A DNA stretch of 64,000 nt from AP-15 sp963762575. GTDB lineage: Bacteria; Pseudomonadota; Alphaproteobacteria; ATCC43930; CGMCC-115725. The stretch spans positions 186,001 through 250,000 of the forward strand of contig CAVXLL010000001.1 of assembly GCA_963762575.1 (NCBI GenBank), in the 5' to 3' direction. Both the position numbers and the translations under genes were made by a program. Under the pieces are notes generated by a model. The model was given only the letters and a program-made list of their open reading frames with translations, did no database searches and was not told the DNA's origin. This document shows positions 25,259 through 34,795 of this stretch, piece by piece (the first letter of the stretch is position 1; every line of letters begins with the position of its first letter).

Positions 25259-26898
25259 ACCGTGCTCGCAAGGGCGTTTACCGCGGCGGCGGCTAGCGCG
25301 CTGCCGCCACGCCGGCCGCGGAGGGTAATGAATTCGAGCCCATGCCCAAAGGCGGCGAGCGCCGCCTTTGCCTCGGCCGCACCGACAAATCCGACCGGAA
25401 AGCCCAGAACGAGCGCGGGTTTCGGCGCGCCGCATGCCAGCAGCTCAAGCAATCGAAAGAGCGCGGTCGGCGCATTGCCGATCGCGACCACCGCGTCCTG
25501 CAGATGCGGCAGCCATCGGTCGACCGCCACGGCCGAGCGTGTGGTCTGCCTTGCCGCCGCCTGCTCTGCTGTTTCGGGGTCGCGCAGCGTGCAGACGATC
25601 CGGCTCGGATCGATCGTGATCCCGGCAGCGACCATTGCCGAATCGACCAGGATCGGTGCGCCTGCGGCAAGCGCGTTGCGGCCTGTCGCAACTGCACCTT
25701 CGGACCAGGAGAGATCGCCGAGGATCGCGCTGTCGCCGGCTGCATGGGCCAGGCGCAATACCAGCGGCTCGAGCGCCCGCGGGAAGCGCGCGAGATCCGC
25801 TTCCTCGCGGATCAGCGCAAACGAGCGCCGCGAGATCTGCGCCGGATCGCGGATGTAGGTGTACTTGGGGCCAACGCCACTCTCCCCCTCACCCCCCTGC
25901 TGCGCGGGCCCTTCCCTCTCCCCGCTTAGCCCCCACCCTTCCCTCCCCCGCTTGCGGGGGAGGGTTAGGGTGGGGGCGGCACAGGGACTGATGTGCGGGG
26001 CAGCGGGCCGTACGGCAATTGGGCGCTGCCTCGCGGCGGTTACGCCTAGGGTCCACGCCTCCTCGGTTTCCACCCGGTGGCGCTGCTCCCGGGTCAGAAA
26101 CGGATCGCCGGCGAAGAACGCGGCGAGCTCGCCGGCGCGGTCGCGTTCCGAAAAAAATCGGGCTACGGCGAGGACTTGCGCCTTGTCCTTGGGCCTCTCG
26201 TCACCGTGCTGCCACAGAGACGGGTACACCTCGGCGAAGACGAGTTGTGCATTTGCCGGTGGCGCAAGACCGGTCTCGAACGGCCATATGCGGGCCTGCT
26301 GCCGCCAGCGCGGGTCGTCGCGCAGCGCCCGAACGATCGGAATGCCGGTTAAAGCTTGGCTGCCAACGGAGCCGGTGTAGCTGAGTTTCCAGCACGGTTG
26401 TGCGCCGGGCATGTACTCGCGACGGTCAATCAGACGACGTTCGGCCAACTCGGCCCCATCGTGCGCGCGATGAAACGTCGGTTGGAGAAAAGGCCCGCTT
26501 TTCCCGGCCGGACAGCCCCAAAACGGGAATGGCCCCTTCGAGACGCGCTGGTTGAAATCTGTGGCGACGTCGAAGCGATTGTTGCGGTTGCGCTCGTCAT
26601 CCTCAACTAAGCGGGCGATCTCGTCCCACACCGCGCGCCACGGCGCTCCGGGCAGGTCAAGCTTGGCGGCAAAGCCGGCCGGATAGCCGAACGGGAAATC
26701 GAAGCCGACTAGAACCCGCTCTTCGTTCGCCCGCGCGGCCGCGAGCCAATCCATGAGCAGCGCCTTGGCGGCGTGCCGGGTCGGCGGGTTCTCGAGGCGC
26801 TCGCCATCGTTGTCGTGCCAACAGATCCAGATGCTGTCGCGGCCGGTACGCGGGACGGTTGCCGCGCTCCAATCGACCATTGCGAAGGCATCGAACAT
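25255..26898 (-). CDS. cobH: unknown domain fused to precorrin-8X methylmutase (CobH)
   Basis: A 547-residue open frame. Residues about 346-547 are CobH, which moves a methyl group from C11 to C12 to give hydrogenobyrinate: YIRDPAQISRRSFALIREEA, the catalytic-histidine region LAHAAGDSA, VCTLRDPETAEQA and PALVLGFPVGFVGAAEAK. Residues 1-285 are a separate domain (FAMVDWSAA, FDFPFGYPAGF, FAEVYPSLWQ) found near cobalamin genes in other alphaproteobacteria; its acidic pattern recalls RNase H-like DUF429 proteins, but I cannot name its job. Residues about 286-345 are encoded by a palindromic repeat. No start codon is available just before the CobH part, so a true fusion is likely. Confidence 0.85.
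   Translation of the reverse strand: MFDAFAMVDWSAATVPRTGRDSIWICWHDNDGERLENPPTRHAAKALLMDWLAAARANEERVLVGFDFPFGYPAGFAAKLDLPGAPWRAVWDEIARLVEDDERNRNNRFDVATDFNQRVSKGPFPFWGCPAGKSGPFLQPTFHRAHDGAELAERRLIDRREYMPGAQPCWKLSYTGSVGSQALTGIPIVRALRDDPRWRQQARIWPFETGLAPPANAQLVFAEVYPSLWQHGDERPKDKAQVLAVARFFSERDRAGELAAFFAGDPFLTREQRHRVETEEAWTLGVTAARQRPIAVRPAAPHISPCAAPTLTLPRKRGREGWGLSGEREGPAQQGGEGESGVGPKYTYIRDPAQISRRSFALIREEADLARFPRALEPLVLRLAHAAGDSAILGDLSWSEGAVATGRNALAAGAPILVDSAMVAAGITIDPSRIVCTLRDPETAEQAAARQTTRSAVAVDRWLPHLQDAVVAIGNAPTALFRLLELLACGAPKPALVLGFPVGFVGAAEAKAALAAFGHGLEFITLRGRRGGSALAAAAVNALASTV
25880..25985. repeat. GC-rich palindromic repeat, copy 2, inside a coding frame
   Basis: Core hairpin at 25941-25964 (CCCTCCCCCGC-TT-GCGGGGGAGGG, perfect 11-bp stem) with flanking CCCTCACCCC and TAGGGTGGGGG arms. 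It separates the unknown N-terminal domain from CobH and keeps the frame open, adding about 50 residues rich in Gly, Arg, Glu and Pro. Confidence 0.8.
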
Positions 26899-26900
26899 AA

Positions 26901-27788
26901 TCAGTGGTGATGATGATGACCGTCGATACCGATACCGCGCACCTGATGATGATGGCCGGTCTGCGGCATGCCCGTATCATGTTCATAGCCGACGATCTGC
27001 GTGCGGTACTTGCACAGCTGGCAATTCATCGCCGGCTGTCCCTCATGGAGCTCGACGACACGGTCCTGGAACGCACCGATCACCTTCTCATGGTCGCGCA
27101 GGTATAGCGCCTTGACGAACTCGATTTCCGGAAAAAGCCCGGCGACAGTGTCGGTTTGCGCGTAGATCCGATTGACCAGCACCCCGGTGAACAGGAAATA
27201 CGGAAACACAATGATGCGGCGAAATCCCATAGCCGCCGCTCGCAACAGAGCGGCGTCGACTCGCGGATGGGCAACGCCGCTGAACGCGACTTCGGCCCAC
27301 CCCACACCGACGCCTTCCCACAGCATGCGGGCGAGTTTGGCGACATTGGAATTGGCGTCGGGATCGTTAGTGCCCCGCCCGACCACGACGAGCAAGGTCT
27401 CGGCGCGCGGTATTCGCGCGTCGGCCGCGGCGGCGATGCGATCGGCTGCCGCCTCCAGCAGCTTCGGTTCGATCCCGAGATCACGGCCGAGGCGCACATC
27501 GACGCCGAGATTTTCGGCGGTGAAGCTGTTCATTTCCCATGGCAGGTCGTTTTTGACATGACTTGCGGCAAACAGCATCCCGGGGATTGCCAAGATCCGC
27601 CGCGCCCCGCGCGCCGCCAGGAGCGCGAGGCCGTCGCGGAGCGTCGGGCGGGCGAATTCGAGATAGCCGGTGGCGAAATCGAATTCCGGCACGCACGGAC
27701 GCAATGCCGCGGCCATCAGCTCGAATTCCTCTATCGCTTCGGGATCACGGCTGCCATGGCCGCAGAGGAGCACCGCCGTCTCGGTCAT
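26901..27788 (-). CDS. cbiX: sirohydrochlorin cobaltochelatase CbiX with CxxC and His-rich tail
   Basis: A 295-residue two-lobed chelatase that inserts cobalt into sirohydrochlorin. The first lobe starts LLCGHGSRDPEAIEEF, with the catalytic histidine; the second carries a repeat of the fold (VVVGRGTNDPDANS, FPYFLFTGVL). The C-terminus has a CQLCKY motif, as in the long CbiX forms that bind an Fe-S cluster, and ends in a natural histidine tract (GIDGHHHHH). The ATG at 27788 lies 23 bases from the divergent cobD start, too little for two separate promoters. Confidence 0.93.
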   Translation of the reverse strand: MTETAVLLCGHGSRDPEAIEEFELMAAALRPCVPEFDFATGYLEFARPTLRDGLALLAARGARRILAIPGMLFAASHVKNDLPWEMNSFTAENLGVDVRLGRDLGIEPKLLEAAADRIAAAADARIPRAETLLVVVGRGTNDPDANSNVAKLARMLWEGVGVGWAEVAFSGVAHPRVDAALLRAAAMGFRRIIVFPYFLFTGVLVNRIYAQTDTVAGLFPEIEFVKALYLRDHEKVIGAFQDRVVELHEGQPAMNCQLCKYRTQIVGYEHDTGMPQTGHHHQVRGIGIDGHHHHH

Positions 27789-27811
27789 CGCCCGATATTT
27801 CCGCTGCCGCA

Positions 27812-28804
27812 ATGACGCCCGCGCTGGCCGACCCCTTGCTTCTCCTCGTCGCCGGCCTCGTCATCGACGCGCTGTTCGGCGACTTGCCGACGGTATTCCG
27901 TCACATCCCGCATCCCGTCGCCCTCGCCGGCCGCGCGATCGCACTTTTCGACCGCAAGCTCAACCGCGAAGCCCGCAGCGAGGTGTCGCGCCGCGAACGC
28001 GGCATCGTGACCGTCTTCGTGCTGGTTGGCGGCGCGGCATTGCTCGGGGTGATGGTCGAGCGAATTTGCCGCGGCAGCCTGGCGGGCGCCGGGATAGAAG
28101 CCGTCATGATCGCGGTATTGGTCGCGCAGCGCAGCCTTTACGAGCATGTGGCCGCGGTCGCGGCGGCGCTCGGTAGCCAAGGATTGACTGGCGGCCGCCA
28201 GGCAGTGCGGCACATCGTCGGCCGCGATCCGATGAGCCTCGACGCGCACGGCGTCGCCCGCGCGGCGATCGAAAGCCTGGCGGAAAATTTCAGCGACGGC
28301 GTCGTCGCGCCGGTTTTCTGGTACCTGCTGCTCGGCTTGCCGGGGCTCTTTGCGTACAAGATGGCGAACACGCTCGACAGCATGATCGGCCATCGAACGC
28401 CGCGGTACCGCGCCTTCGGATGGGCGGCGGCGCGTCTCGATGATGTTCTCAATACCGTGCCGGCGCCGCTCAGCGGCGTGCTTCTTGCCGTGGCGGCGGC
28501 GCTCGCCAAGAACGCCCGGCCGGGTCACGCGCTCGCCATCATGCTGCGCGACGGGCGGAAGCATCATTCGCCCAATGCCGGTTGGCCCGAGAGTGCCATG
28601 GCAGGGGCGCTCGGTTTGGCGCTGGCAGGACCACGCCGCTATCCCGAGGGGCTCGTCGTCGATCCGTGGCTCGGCGACGGCAGCGCCCGCGCCGGGGTAT
28701 CGGACATCGTGCGGGGACTGCAGCTCTACCGCCTCGCCTGTCTGATCGAGGGCGGGCTTTTGCTCGGCGCCTGGCTCGCGGCGCATGCTACGCTGCCCGC
28801 CTGA
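27812..28804 (+). CDS. cobD: adenosylcobinamide-phosphate synthase
   Basis: A 330-residue inner-membrane enzyme (CobD/CbiB) attaching aminopropanol phosphate to adenosylcobyric acid. Key blocks are LVIDALFGDLPTVFRHIPHP, HIVGRDPMSLDAHGVARAAI, ESLAENFSDGVVAPVFWYLL and KMANTLDSMIGHR. The start at 27812 fits the family; the longer frame upstream overlaps cbiX. It is the only cobalamin gene on the plus strand here and its 3' end overlaps cobQ by 17 bases, tail to tail. Confidence 0.95.
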   Translation: MTPALADPLLLLVAGLVIDALFGDLPTVFRHIPHPVALAGRAIALFDRKLNREARSEVSRRERGIVTVFVLVGGAALLGVMVERICRGSLAGAGIEAVMIAVLVAQRSLYEHVAAVAAALGSQGLTGGRQAVRHIVGRDPMSLDAHGVARAAIESLAENFSDGVVAPVFWYLLLGLPGLFAYKMANTLDSMIGHRTPRYRAFGWAAARLDDVLNTVPAPLSGVLLAVAAALAKNARPGHALAIMLRDGRKHHSPNAGWPESAMAGALGLALAGPRRYPEGLVVDPWLGDGSARAGVSDIVRGLQLYRLACLIEGGLLLGAWLAAHATLPA

Positions 28805-30284
28805 GCAGCGGCGGCCGAGCCGCGGCCAAGACCGCCGAAAGATCGAGACTATGTTCGAGATGATCGGCCAGCGCGTCGAGGGTGGTCTCGACACGGTGCT
28901 CGTACGCGATTGCGCCGGGCTCTGCCCCCAACCCCGCCAGAAACGCCCGGCGGAAGGCGTCGCTCGTAAATAGCCCGTGCATATAGCAGCCGGCGACCAG
29001 CCCATCGGCGCTGATGCAGCCATCAGGGCCGCTTAGCAGGCGCAGCATAGGGCGTTCGAGGCCCGGCCCAGTGGTCTCCCCGAGGTGCATTTCGTAGCCC
29101 GCGACCGGCATTCCGCTCGCTAACTCCAAGCCGGAAGACTCGGCAAGGCGTTTGGTTTCAGTCAGAACGGTCTCGATGTCGAGGAAGCCGAGCCCGGGCA
29201 CCGTCTGTTTCCGACCTTCGACACCGAGCGGATCGGCAATGGTCCGGCCGAGCATCTGATATCCACCGCAAACGCCGAGGATTCGTCCGCCATGGCGGCG
29301 ATGCGCGAGGAGGTCGATATCCCATCCTTCGCGTCGCAAGAATTCGAGATCGCTTATCGTCGCCTTCGAGCCGGGAAGAATGACAAGCGCGGCGTCGCGC
29401 GGCAGCGGCTGCCCCGGTCGTACCATGACCACCTCGGCATCCGGCTCCGCACGGAGCGGATCGAGATCGTCGAAATTGGCGATGCGCGGCAGCAGCGGCA
29501 CCGCAATCCGGACCGGCCCCCGGCCCTCACCCGCCTCGCTGCGCTCGGCGCGCCTAGGTGTTAGCGCTAGAGAATCCTCTGCAGGCAGCGCCGAGGCAGC
29601 AGGGAAGAACGGCACGGTGCCAAAGCAGCGCATCCCGGTGCGTGCGGTAACAGCCGCGATGCCGCCGTCGAACAGCCGTACATCACCGCGGAATTTGTTG
29701 ACGATGTACCCGGCAAGGAGCGCCCGCTCGGTTGCCGACAGCAGCGCGTGTGTGCCGACCAGCTGGGCGATGACGCCGCCGCGCTCGATGTCGCCGACCA
29801 GCACCACCGGGACGTCCGCCGCCTCGGCAAACCCCATATTCGCGATGTCGCCGTCGCGCAGATTGATTTCCGCCGGGCTTCCCGCGCCCTCGACGAGGAC
29901 GAGATCAGCGGCCGCGGCGAGACGGGAGAAGGAGCCGAGGACTACCGGCAACAGGCTCGGGGCCAGCCGGCGATACTCGCTCGCGCCGGCGGCGCGCCAT
30001 ACCCGCCCGTGCAGCACGATCTGCGCCCCGCTTTCCGATTGCGGCTTCAGCAGCACCGGGTTCATGTCGGTAACCGCAGCCGTGCCGCAGGCGCGCGCCT
30101 GCAATGCCTGGGCCCGGCCGATCTCGCCGCCATCGGCGGTTACCGCGGCGTTGTTCGACATGTTCTGCGGCTTGAAAGGCCGCACCTGCAGCCCCTGCCG
30201 GGTGAAAGCGCGGGCCAGACCCGCCAGCAGCAGCGATTTCCCGACATCCGAGCCGGTCCCCTGCAGCATCAGCGCGCGCGCCAT
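28788..30284 (-). CDS. cobQ: cobyric acid synthase
   Basis: A 498-residue glutamine-dependent amidotransferase that amidates carboxylates b, d, e and g of adenosyl-cobyrinate diamide. The N-terminal dethiobiotin-synthetase-like domain has MLQGTGSDVGKSLLLAGLAR and PFKPQNMSNNAAVT; the C-terminal glutamine amidotransferase domain carries the nucleophile in LGVCGGYQMLG and the histidine in YMHGLF. The start overlaps the cobO stop by one base, showing operon coupling. Confidence 0.96.
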   Translation of the reverse strand: MARALMLQGTGSDVGKSLLLAGLARAFTRQGLQVRPFKPQNMSNNAAVTADGGEIGRAQALQARACGTAAVTDMNPVLLKPQSESGAQIVLHGRVWRAAGASEYRRLAPSLLPVVLGSFSRLAAAADLVLVEGAGSPAEINLRDGDIANMGFAEAADVPVVLVGDIERGGVIAQLVGTHALLSATERALLAGYIVNKFRGDVRLFDGGIAAVTARTGMRCFGTVPFFPAASALPAEDSLALTPRRAERSEAGEGRGPVRIAVPLLPRIANFDDLDPLRAEPDAEVVMVRPGQPLPRDAALVILPGSKATISDLEFLRREGWDIDLLAHRRHGGRILGVCGGYQMLGRTIADPLGVEGRKQTVPGLGFLDIETVLTETKRLAESSGLELASGMPVAGYEMHLGETTGPGLERPMLRLLSGPDGCISADGLVAGCYMHGLFTSDAFRRAFLAGLGAEPGAIAYEHRVETTLDALADHLEHSLDLSAVLAAARPPLLRRAA

Positions 30285-31009
30285 CAGAACTCGATCCCCG
30301 GCTGAGCCTTGACCCCGGCGCGGAACGGGTGCTTGACGAGAGTCATCTCGGTCACCAGATCGGCCGCCTCGATCAGCTCGGGCCGGGCGTTGCGGCCGGT
30401 GACAACGACGTGCAAGTCCCGCCGTTTCCCCGTCAGCACCATCACGACCTCATCGAGCGCCAGGTAATCGTAGCGCAATACGATGTTCAGCTCGTCGAGC
30501 AATACCAGCCGGTAGGCCGGATCCGCCAGCATCGCCCTCGCCGCCTCCCAGGCTTTGTGCGCGGCGGCGATGTCGCGAGCGCGGTCCTGCGTGTCCCAAG
30601 TGAAGCCCTCGCCCATCGCCCGGCAGGTCACGAGATCACCGAACCGTTCGAGTGCGGTCCGCTCCCCCGTACTCCAAACCCCCTTGACGAACTGGACGAT
30701 GCCGACCCGCATGCCGTGGCCGAGGCAGCGCAGAACCAGTCCGAAGGCCGCCGTCGACTTCCCCTTCCCCTTCCCGGTATGGACTATCAAGAGCCCGCGC
30801 TCTTGCGTCTTGGTCGCCAGCATGCGATCGCGCGCCGCCTTGCGTCGGGCCATCTTTTCATTGTGGCGCCGGTTGATCTCCTCCTCGGTCTCGCAACCTG
30901 TGCCCTCTCCGCCCGCTTGAGGGGGAGAGGGAGGGGACCCGTCGCATCGGCGACGGGGAGGGTGAGGTGGATCGCGCGGGATCCGGAGCAGGAGCTCCCC
31001 CCGCCTCAC
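30284..31009 (-). CDS. cobO: cob(I)yrinic acid a,c-diamide adenosyltransferase
   Basis: The enzyme (CobO/BtuR/CobA family) transfers the adenosyl group from ATP to cobalt. Walker A is VHTGKGKGKSTAAFG; WSTGERTALE and VLLDELNIVLRYDYL follow. The CobO-like region begins at about EEEINRRHNEKM. The only ATG there is at 30853 (189 residues), but conserved residues precede it, and the only in-frame upstream start is the GTG at 31009. Between lies a palindromic repeat (30900-31045) read in frame. The true start is therefore uncertain; I give the longer version. Confidence 0.88.
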   Translation of the reverse strand: MRRGELLLRIPRDPPHPPRRRCDGSPPSPPQAGGEGTGCETEEEINRRHNEKMARRKAARDRMLATKTQERGLLIVHTGKGKGKSTAAFGLVLRCLGHGMRVGIVQFVKGVWSTGERTALERFGDLVTCRAMGEGFTWDTQDRARDIAAAHKAWEAARAMLADPAYRLVLLDELNIVLRYDYLALDEVVMVLTGKRRDLHVVVTGRNARPELIEAADLVTEMTLVKHPFRAGVKAQPGIEF

Positions 31010-31045
31010 CCCGACCCTCTCCGCCCCCAGGGGCGGAGAGGGGGA
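30900..31045. repeat. GC-rich palindromic repeat, copy 3 (double)
   Basis: Two units lie in tandem in opposite orientation. One has CCCTCTCC...GGAGAGGG at 30903-30931 plus CCCGTCGC-ATC-GGCGACGGG at about 30938-30956; the other is a perfect hairpin at 31015-31042 (CCCTCTCCGCCCC-CA-GGGGCGGAGAGGG, 13-bp stem). They occupy the cobN-cobO junction and extend into the first codons of cobO. Confidence 0.78.
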
Positions 31046-31054
31046 AGTTGGCCC

Positions 31055-34000
31055 TCATTCCGTGCTCCATTCTGCCAGATCCTCACGGGCGCTGTTGCGG
31101 CGCGGGCGCCAGAGGCCGCGGTCGATTGCTTCGAGGAAGCGGCGGCTGGTCTCGGTTAGGGCGGCTGGGTTGTGGTCGGCCATGAAGCCGCGGACCGTAT
31201 CGTCTGCGAGATAAGCTTCGTAGAGCGCATCGAAATGCGCATCGTCGACCGCTCGCGACGTCGCCGCGAAGGCAAAGAGGTAGTCGACCGTGGCGGCAAT
31301 TTCGGCGGCGCCCTTGTAGCCGTGGCGCATCACGCCGGTAATCCAGCGCGGGTTCGCCGCGCGGCCGCGGACGATGCGTCCCAATTCCTCGCGCAGGCTG
31401 CGGATGCGCGGCCGCTCGGGCCGTGAGTGGTCGTTGTGCCACACTGCCGGCGCGCGGCCCGAGAGACATCGGACGACGAGGGCGAGGCCGCCCTCGAACT
31501 GGTAATAATCGTCGCTGTCGAGCAGGTCGTGCTCGCGGTTGTCCTGGTTGTGCAGCACCGCATCGGTCTCTGCCAGTCGCGCTTCGAGCATTTCACGCTC
31601 GGAGCGGCCCTCGCAACCCGCGCCATACGCGTACCCGCTCCAGCCGAGATAGGCCTCGGCGAGATCGGCTTCGCCGTCCCAGATCCGCTCGTCGATCATG
31701 GCCTGAAGCCCAGCCCCATATGCGCCGGGTTTGGAGCCGAAGACCCGGTACCCGGCCCGCCGCTGGGCTTCTTGCGGCGAAACGCCCCGAGTTTCGAGCG
31801 CGCGCCGATCCTCGGCAACGCGCGCGGCGAGCGGGTTGACCGAGACCGGCTCGTCGAGTGCGGCGACGCCGCGCGCGGCCGAATCGAATAGGTCGATCAG
31901 CCCGGGAAATGCATCTCGGAAAAAGCCCGACACGCGCAGCGTGACATCGACGCGCGGCCGATCGAGCACCGACGCCGGCAGGATCTCGAACCCGGTCACC
32001 CGGCCGCTCGACCGCTCCCATACCGGACGCGCGCCGATCAGCGCCAATGCCTGGGCGATATCATCGCCGCCGGTCCGCATATTCGCGGTGCCCCACGCCG
32101 ACAATGCGACGCGCGCCGGGTAGTTTCCGTATTCCTGGGCGTGGCGCTCGATCAGCAACGCCGCCGATTTCCAGCCGAGCTGCCAGGCCGCTTGCGTCGG
32201 CACGGCCCGGGTGTCGATCGAATAGAAGTTGCGTCCGGTCGGCAATACCTCGGGCCGGCCGCGGCTCGGCGCGCCCGAGGGACCCGGCGGAACGAGACGC
32301 CCGTCGAGCCCGGCGAGAAGTGCGGCGATTTCGGCAGCGCCGCTTCCCGTAACCGCCGGGAGCTAGTTGCCATTCGATCCAGTCGAGAACCGCATTGGTG
32401 TGCGACCAGCTCGGGTCACGCGCCGTTTCGCCCGCAACGAGACGCAAGGCCAGCTCTTCCAGACGCTCGACCGTGTCGCCGTAGTTGCGCCACGGCCCGG
32501 GACCGGCGAGCGCTGAAGGCCGCGCTCCGCTCCAGGGCCGGGCAGGATCTTCGCCGAGCGGATCCTCGCCGAGGCCGAGATCGGCAGTAAGCGCCCGCAG
32601 CAGCGAGGCTTCCTCCGGCGCTGTGCCGCGGCCCGGGCGCGCGAAGGCGACCAGAAGCGCGTTCAGCCTCTCGCCCTCCGGGCTCCGGCCAAAGACGTGT
32701 AGCCCATCGCGTATCTGCAGCTCTTTCAACTCGCAAAGAAACCCGTCGAGCTTGCCCAGCGCGGCGGCGGTTTCGTCGCCCGCGGTAATGCCGCAATCGC
32801 CTTCGAGTCCGGCGGCGCGGGCTTGCTCGAGGATCGCCGAGGCGAGCACGGCGAGCCGGCGGGAATCGCCGCAGCGCGGCCTCGTAGTATTCGTCGATCA
32901 GCCGTTCGAGCTCGGCCATCGGCCCGTAACTGCCGGCGCGGGTCAAAGGCGGCGTCAAGTGGTCGACGATCACCGCCTGAGCCCGCCGCTTGGCCTGCGT
33001 GCCCTCGCCGGGATCGTTGACGATGAACGGATAGAGATGCGGCAACGGCCCGAGCACCGCCTCCGGGAAGCATTCGGCGGACAGAGCCAGCGCCTTCCCC
33101 GGCAGCCATTCGAGCGTGCCGTGCTTGCCGAGATGAACGACGGCGTCGGCACGAAACTCCTCGGCGAGCCAGGCATATACCGCGAAATAGCCGTGCGGCG
33201 GCACCAAAGCCGGATCGTGATAGGTCGCTTTCGGGTCGATGTTGTAGCCGCGCGCCGGCTGGATCAGCACCGCGACATTGCCGGCGCGAAAGCCGGGAAT
33301 CGCGAAGCGGCCGCAATCGAGCCGGCCCGGGCCGGAAAAATGGATCGCGCTCGGCGGCGCCCCAGCGATCCGCTACCGCCCGCTGCACAGCCGGCTGGCA
33401 GGGTCGCGAAAAAAGCCGAGTAATCGGCGAAGGACAGCGATTCCTCGGCCCGGGCACCGGGATTGCCGTTGGTCGGACCGTCGAGCAGCCGACGGATCAA
33501 TTCTGCAGGATCGTCTCGGCGCGTCGGCGACCCGGTAGCCGGCTTCCGCAAGCGCGCGCAGGATCGCGATCGCCGAGGCCGGCGTATCGAGGCCAACGCC
33601 GTTGCCGATCCGGCCGTCGCGGTTCGGATAATTGGCGAGGATCAGCGCGATCCGGCGTTCGGCAGGCGGCTTTGCCCGCAGCCGCGCCCAATTGCGCGCG
33701 AGGTCGGCGACGAAGGCGATGCGGTCGGCGACCGGCTGATAGCCGACGAGATCGGCCTCGGTCTCGGGGTCGCGGCCGAGCGGCGCCTTGAACGAGACCG
33801 CCCGCGAGAGAATGCGGCCGTCGATCTCCGGGAGCGCCACATTCATCGCGAGATCCCGCGGGCCGAGGCCTCGCGTGTCCGGTGCGCCAGCTCTCCTCGT
33901 CGCCGCCGGCAAAGACGACCTGCAAGATCGGGCAATCTGCGCTTGCCAGCGGGTCCGCGGCGCCACCGGCGCCGACGGAAAAACCGGTCGCGTTGAGGAT

Positions 34001-34795
34001 CACTGCGGGCGGCGCTGCGGCGAAGAGTTCGGCGATCAGCGCGGCGACTTTCGCCATCCTTCAGGCTGTGCACAAAGAAGGGAAGCGGACGAAGGCGCCG
34101 GGCCGACAGGGCTTGGACGAGCGCATCGACCGGCGCGGTGTTGCCCGACTGCACGAGCGCCCGGTAGAACACGATCGGCACGATCGCCGCCGTTTCCGCG
34201 CCACAACGCGGCGATTTCAGTCGAAGCTCGGCAGTGCGCGATCGGGCCAGTACAGCCCGGCCCGCAGCAGCGGCCGCGGGCTCCGCCCATTGCGTCTCGC
34301 AGCCGATCAGAGATCCGGCATAGCGCAGGAAATTGTCGGCATTGGCGGGGCCGCCTTCGGCGAGGTAGCGCCATAGCCGGTGGACCCGGTCGGGCTTCAA
34401 GGTGGAGAGCTGCGTCCAGTTCCGGATCGGGCTTGTCGTCGCCGGGCACCAGCGCCAGCGGGATGCCGTGCGCGCGGCAGGTTTCGACCAGGCGCTCGAG
34501 CCCATAGGGCCAATAGGCGCTGCCGCCGAGCAGTCGGGCGACGACCAGCCGCGCCTGGGCGACCGTCTCCATGTAGAGATCGACGGAGAAATTGTGGCCG
34601 AGACGCAGAGATCGGCGCGAGGCGCAGGCGGGGTGCCAGCGGATCTTGCGCGCGACGCCGCTTCTGCGCCGCCGCGAGCAGCGCGATTTCGGTGTCGGCG
34701 CTCGACAGCACGATGATGTCGCCCGGTGTCTGGGCGAGATCGACCGCGGCCGAGCCGTCGGCGATCGTCCCCGGCATCGTGGCGAGCAGGTGCAT
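31055..34795 (-). pseudogene. cobN: cobaltochelatase subunit CobN, broken by many frameshifts
   Basis: The whole 3.74-kb span encodes pieces of one CobN (about 1,247 codons, normal length), from MHLLATMPGTIADGS at 34795 to EDLAEWSTE at the end. CobN is the large subunit of the late, ATP-dependent cobaltochelatase, and the RPARGYNIDPKATYHDPALV-like and HLGKHGTLEWLPGK blocks are present. The reading frame changes at least eight times (near 34615, 34410, 34058, 33885, 33520, 33385-33320, 32860 and 32350), yet every piece is conserved. This suggests sequence errors or very recent decay. No cobS or cobT is in the window. Confidence 0.85.

Noticed and set aside
26901..26925. Histidine codon run that could look like a cloning tag
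   Set aside because: The histidines follow a longer natural His-rich tail (GHHHQVRGIGIDGHHHHH) in a chromosomal CbiX; no vector sequence is near.
27785..29023. 412-codon minus-strand frame across cobD
   Set aside because: Antisense to cobD, which has all its conserved motifs; the frame also runs into cobQ in a different register.
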